Below are positions 60,724 through 64,000 of a DNA stretch of 64,000 nt, one piece after another (positions within the stretch are counted from its first letter, which is position 1; the number at the start of each line of letters is the position of its first letter). The DNA lies in the NCBI GenBank assembly GCA_964017155.1, contig OZ024867.1, forward strand, positions 26,752,109 to 26,816,108. The letters run 5' to 3'. The notes below the pieces were generated by a model, which saw only the letters and a list, made by a program, of their open reading frames with translations, was not told the origin of the DNA and did no database searches. This stretch comes from Oasisia sp. SBJ-2009. Lineage: Eukaryota > Annelida > Polychaeta > Sabellida > Siboglinidae. Position numbers and translations under genes: made by a program.

Positions 60724-62770
60724 CAGTCCGATAGGTGACATATCGTGTCCTGCTGAAGTTACACCTCAGTCCTCCCAATTTTCGGTATGTCCCCCCCCCC
60801 TTCATAAGACTACGCAGCTGTTTTTTTATGTAGCCAGCGGAGTATCACAGTTGCCAACCGTGACCGATGTCGATGAGTTATCTTTGTATTGGTCCAGGTG
60901 TCATTTATTTGGTGATGTCATTACGATGAAATCCTCTCTGGTTCTAGCAGACATGATGGCATGACAGGGTGGAAAATGGTTTCTTGAAAAATGTGGTGTT
61001 GTAATAAAAAAAATCCAGGTCACATTTGTCAGTCACTCAGTCCATTATATAGATGCAGTGATACTTTCAGGAAATGTTCTGAACTTATTTTCTGGTTATG
61101 AAGGATAATTGAAATACACGTATGTAGGGAAATCAAAAGTGGTCTCAGCCCGTATTTGTTCCTTACACACGTGCACACTCAGGTGGACGTGCGCAAACAC
61201 GCGCACTCTCTTGTACACATGCATGTATAGGTAAAGGTAAGTTCCTATACATTATAGCGCAGTATTCAGTTATCTGGAATGCCAAAGCGCTCCACACTTT
61301 ACTTCCTTGCAGACCTGTTCAATCAAGCACCATCTCAACGTGCCCAATAAAGCATTCAGCCACGCGGCAATTAATGCGCGAAGACTGCTCATACACGTAA
61401 ACCCCACTCTCTATAAACTTGCAGTCTTTATACAGCTGTCTGAACTACTGCAGTGTAGGATGAAATAACATCGCACTGAATTTGTTCCATGTTTTTACTG
61501 GCTGGATAGTTTCCCAAAGCTTTAATTTCACCGGTAAAAGACAAGTGTTGTAAGAAGACAAATTCACGCACGAACACGCACGCGAATGCACATGCGAACG
61601 CACACACGCACACACACCACACAGGAAACGTAACAAGTTGGCGCATGCGTATAAGGAGACAACGTTGCCAGGAAGTTGCGCGTTGCGCAGCTGCGGGTTC
61701 GCACAATTAGTGGTCACGTGATTGCTGTTTCCGCCCAACAACGAGCAACGTATAACCTGAATGCGAAGACGAAGTGGATTCGCGGAAGGTTTTTCGTCGT
61801 GTTCTCTTCCGTCGACTGTATTGGTTCACTCTTGATACACTTATCATTTATTCGTTTCAATGTTGTTGTAGTAATTGGCCAAGATGGCATCGAGGTGTGG
61901 TCTACAAGTTCTACAACTGATTGGAATTCGAAGAGGCTTTCTTACCAAACGTCGTTCGAACAGGAAGATATTTCACTTCCGGATCAAGCTGAGGAAACGG
62001 CTGTTATGCCTAACTGACAGTGGCTTTATTCGTTATTATCGGATTTTTAAATGTTAGCGTTTGATGAGGTTTACATTGTTGTAATTTATTTTAGGTAACC
62101 ATGGTCGGGAGGAGAATAAACTCCTTTCGCTGTTGAAGCAGCCATTGGAAAATCACACCTCCTCCTCCCTGAAAGGGATATGAGGTTCGGTGACCGGCTT
62201 GCAGATTCCTTCCATGGCTTACCCGCCGTCTTCAGCCGTCAGTTATTTTAATAAGATATTGTTTATATCTTATCAAAACGACTGGTTAAATGGTGACGGT
62301 GCATTTTTCGTCATTCGATGTATCAATTTGACAAGTAATAAAACTAAAAAACAAAGACATGGTGTATTTTTTTTTTTTAAACATTATACAGGTATAGTGC
62401 TTCGTGCAATCTATTCTGGGTCTTGCATACAGTTTGCCCGTTGAGATGTGTACGAACTTCGCAGAGTGATAGCTCCCCTTTAATCCTCATCCACACGTTA
62501 TGTACAACACTAAGAATTAGAGTAAACACCAGGACGATTAGAATACAATATTTCGGGGACGGATGTGCAAGTTAAGCTCGAAATGTTTTGACGCTGAAAT
62601 GCCCCCAACGCATACACGTCCCGCCTTGGTCATTCACGTGTTTTCGAGGTCGCCATAAACAGGCACCAAATGCATTACCTCATCCGCCGCGTCGCCGTCT
62701 TGTCTCCCGAATAAAAAATCTGACGAGTGAGAAATTGTAAACGTCGCCGCAAAAAAATGTCAACACTTTC
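60724..62770 (+). repeat. 2.1-kb tandem unit, copy 3
   Basis: CAGTCCGATAGGTGACATAT at 60,724, CTCTGGTTCTAGCAGACATG near 60,935, seed at 61,565-61,621, TAAGGAGACAACGTTGCCAG near 61,651, small ORF at 61,884, GGTAACCATGGTCGGGAGG near 62,094 and GGGTCTTGCATACAGTTTGC near 62,418. The landmark spacing is the same as in copies 1 and 2. Confidence 0.85.
61884..62057 (+). CDS. Small basic ORF of the 2.1-kb unit, copy 3 (57 residues)
   Basis: From ATG 61,884 the frame reads MASRCGLQVLQLIGIRRGFL, then TKRRSNRKIFHFRIKLRKRL, and runs to a stop at 62,055-62,057. It lacks eight residues present in the 59,775 copy (a 24-bp in-frame difference) and is longer at the C-terminus because the TGACTGA stop of copy 2 is altered. 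In-frame indels between copies are weak evidence for past coding constraint. Basic content (KRRSNRK, KLRKR) would suit a nucleic-acid-binding or ribosomal-type peptide, but no family was recognised. Confidence 0.4.
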   Translation: MASRCGLQVLQLIGIRRGFLTKRRSNRKIFHFRIKLRKRLLCLTDSGFIRYYRIFKC

Positions 62771-63527
62771 CAGTCCGATACGTGATCTATCGTGTCCTGC
62801 TGAAGTTACGCCTCAACCCTCCCAATTTTAAGTATGTCCCCGTTGATAAGACGAAGTATCACAGTTGCCAAACCGTGACCGATGTCGGTGAATTTTCTTT
62901 GTATTTTATTTATCTGATCTTTTATTTGGTGATGTCATCACGATGAATTCTTCTCTGACTCTAGCAGAAGTTATGGGATGTCAGGGTGGAAAATGGTTTC
63001 TTGGAAGATGTTGTACGGTAATATAAAACATATTTCATCGGCTCATTTGTTATTCCATTATATAGATGCAGCGATAATTTTAGGAAATGTTCTGAAGATA
63101 TTTTCTTGTTATGAAGTATAGTTGAAATAGACGTCTGTAGGGAAATCAAAAGTGGTCTTAGTCCGTATTTTTAACTTAGACACGTGTACAATCAGGTGGG
63201 CGGGCGCAAAAGAGCGCACTCTCTTGTACACACGCAGGTAAAGATAAGTTCTTATAGATTATAGCACAGTACACGCTACATCCCTTGCAGACCTGTTCAA
63301 TCAAGTACCATCTCAACTTGGCTAGAAAGCATTCAGCCACGCGGCAATTAATAAAGAGACACATAAACACAAGCTGATCGAGTGAACTGGAGCAATGTAG
63401 AGTGGAAAAAAACTTCGTTCTGATTTTTGTCCTTATTTGTTATGGGTGATAGTTTCCCAAAACTCTACTTTCACCGGTGAAAGGCAAGTGTTGTGAGTAG
63501 TCAAATTCACGCACGAACGTACATGCG

Positions 63528-63599
<72 letters not shown>

Positions 63600-63600
63600 A
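62771..63600 (+). repeat. 2.1-kb tandem unit, copy 4, partial
   Basis: It starts CAGTCCGATACGTGATCTAT and keeps CTCTAGCAGAAGTTATGGG (62,962), a shortened GTAAAGATAAGTTCTTATAG (63,238) and the seed start ACGCACGAACGTACATGCG (63,509). It then ends in (CA)n, after which the similarity is lost. It is the right boundary of the tandem block. Confidence 0.8.
63530..63598. repeat. (CA)n microsatellite at the seed position of unit 4
   Basis: About 34 uninterrupted CA dinucleotides follow ACGCACGAACGTACATGCGA. The other units have only a few CACA here. Same position in the unit as the giant hexamer array. Confidence 0.97.
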
Positions 63601-64000
63601 CATAATGACGTGTGTGTTGTGTTAACTTGGTTTAGTATGACATGAAACTCACAGTTCTTCCCTTTGTCTTTGATAGTTAGAACTCTAGGCATAGGGTTTA
63701 TGAAATTGCGTTTAATTGACAAGGTCATAGATAAAAAAGATTCATCTATATTTTCTTGGGTGTCGCTGCTACCGTCGCCGGCATCAGTGACGTATTTTCA
63801 GACGAGGAATAATTTCCCACATACAGAGCATGTTTTCATCAAGTTATAATTGCCGCCCTAGCTCTGTCCTGGAATAAGGTTATCAACATTGACGCCTGTT
63901 TGTTTACAAACAAACGTCTCTCGTACAGAAACAACGCACGCGCCTAGCGACTCCCTCGCGCGCGCCAGGTGCCGCTGCTGTTGTTCACGTCGGTGCGAGG
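63601..64000. other. No gene recognised; GC-rich end
   Basis: Single-copy-looking sequence. The last 80 bases are CpG-rich (ACGCACGCGCCTAGCG, then CTCGCGCGCGCCAGG), which could be the edge of a CpG-rich promoter lying to the right, but nothing in the window confirms it. The 61-codon frame at 63,664-63,849 has no known motif. Confidence 0.4.

Noticed and set aside
57197..61741. Minus-strand frames with [26 protein letters not shown] peptides in the 2.1-kb units
   Set aside because: They read through the seed microsatellite and its flank. The Cys/Ala/Phe repeats are simple-sequence translation.

Overview
The window looks like metazoan (probably invertebrate) nuclear DNA. Coding stretches are short and flanked by splice-like sites. 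The background is AT-rich, and it carries two LINE reverse transcriptases, a pogo/Tigger relative, a hAT-like DNA transposon, minisatellites and a very large satellite. No operon, rRNA, tRNA or CRISPR was seen. I cannot name the species from the sequence. No intact ordinary host gene was recognised; almost everything that reads as protein is a transposable element or a broken gene copy.

Left third (1-22,500), a transposon graveyard. A possible terminal exon sits at 8-88. A long palindromic repeat element spans about 1,270-3,250, with a second copy at 17,940-18,690. Two broken copies of one metazoan protein family of unknown function are present. Its hallmarks are an SQFKN motif, followed by ATSHGKGPVDGIGG. 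Copy A (about 4,900-7,860) is split inside its SQFKN region by a 2,269-bp hAT-like element (5,131-7,399) that has 16-bp perfect terminal inverted repeats and a perfect 8-bp target duplication. Copy B is in two parts (9,503-10,140 and 14,590-15,031). Between the parts lie a 5'-truncated CR1/L2-like retrotransposon with an uninterrupted 869-residue reading frame (10,225-13,551) and a reverse-transcriptase fragment of another lineage (13,951-14,571). A 37-bp minisatellite follows (16,022-16,727), then an 808-bp internally deleted Tigger/pogo element (19,462-20,269) that keeps only the first and last residues of its transposase.

Centre (23,821-56,554), the most remarkable object: about 32.7 kb built almost entirely from the hexamers ACGCGA and ACGCGC. 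CpG occurs about every 3 bp and all six reading frames are open. Two internal blocks (about 34,602-36,048 and 37,985-42,897) are inverted. Rare variant hexamer clusters act as landmarks and show a nested higher-order structure with periods near 0.3, 1.36, 1.74, 3.3 and 5.1 kb.

Right part (56,555-63,600): a tandem array of a roughly 2.1-kb unit in 3.4 copies, a rearranged relative of which also precedes the hexamer array (22,705-23,820). Each unit has a short ACGCACGAACACGCACGCG-like stretch. The left edge of the giant array sits exactly at that position, and in the last unit the same position holds a (CA)n run. The simplest reading is that the giant array is a runaway expansion of this seed inside one unit of a tandem repeat. 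Each unit also carries a small basic reading frame preceded by a 5'UTR-like stretch.
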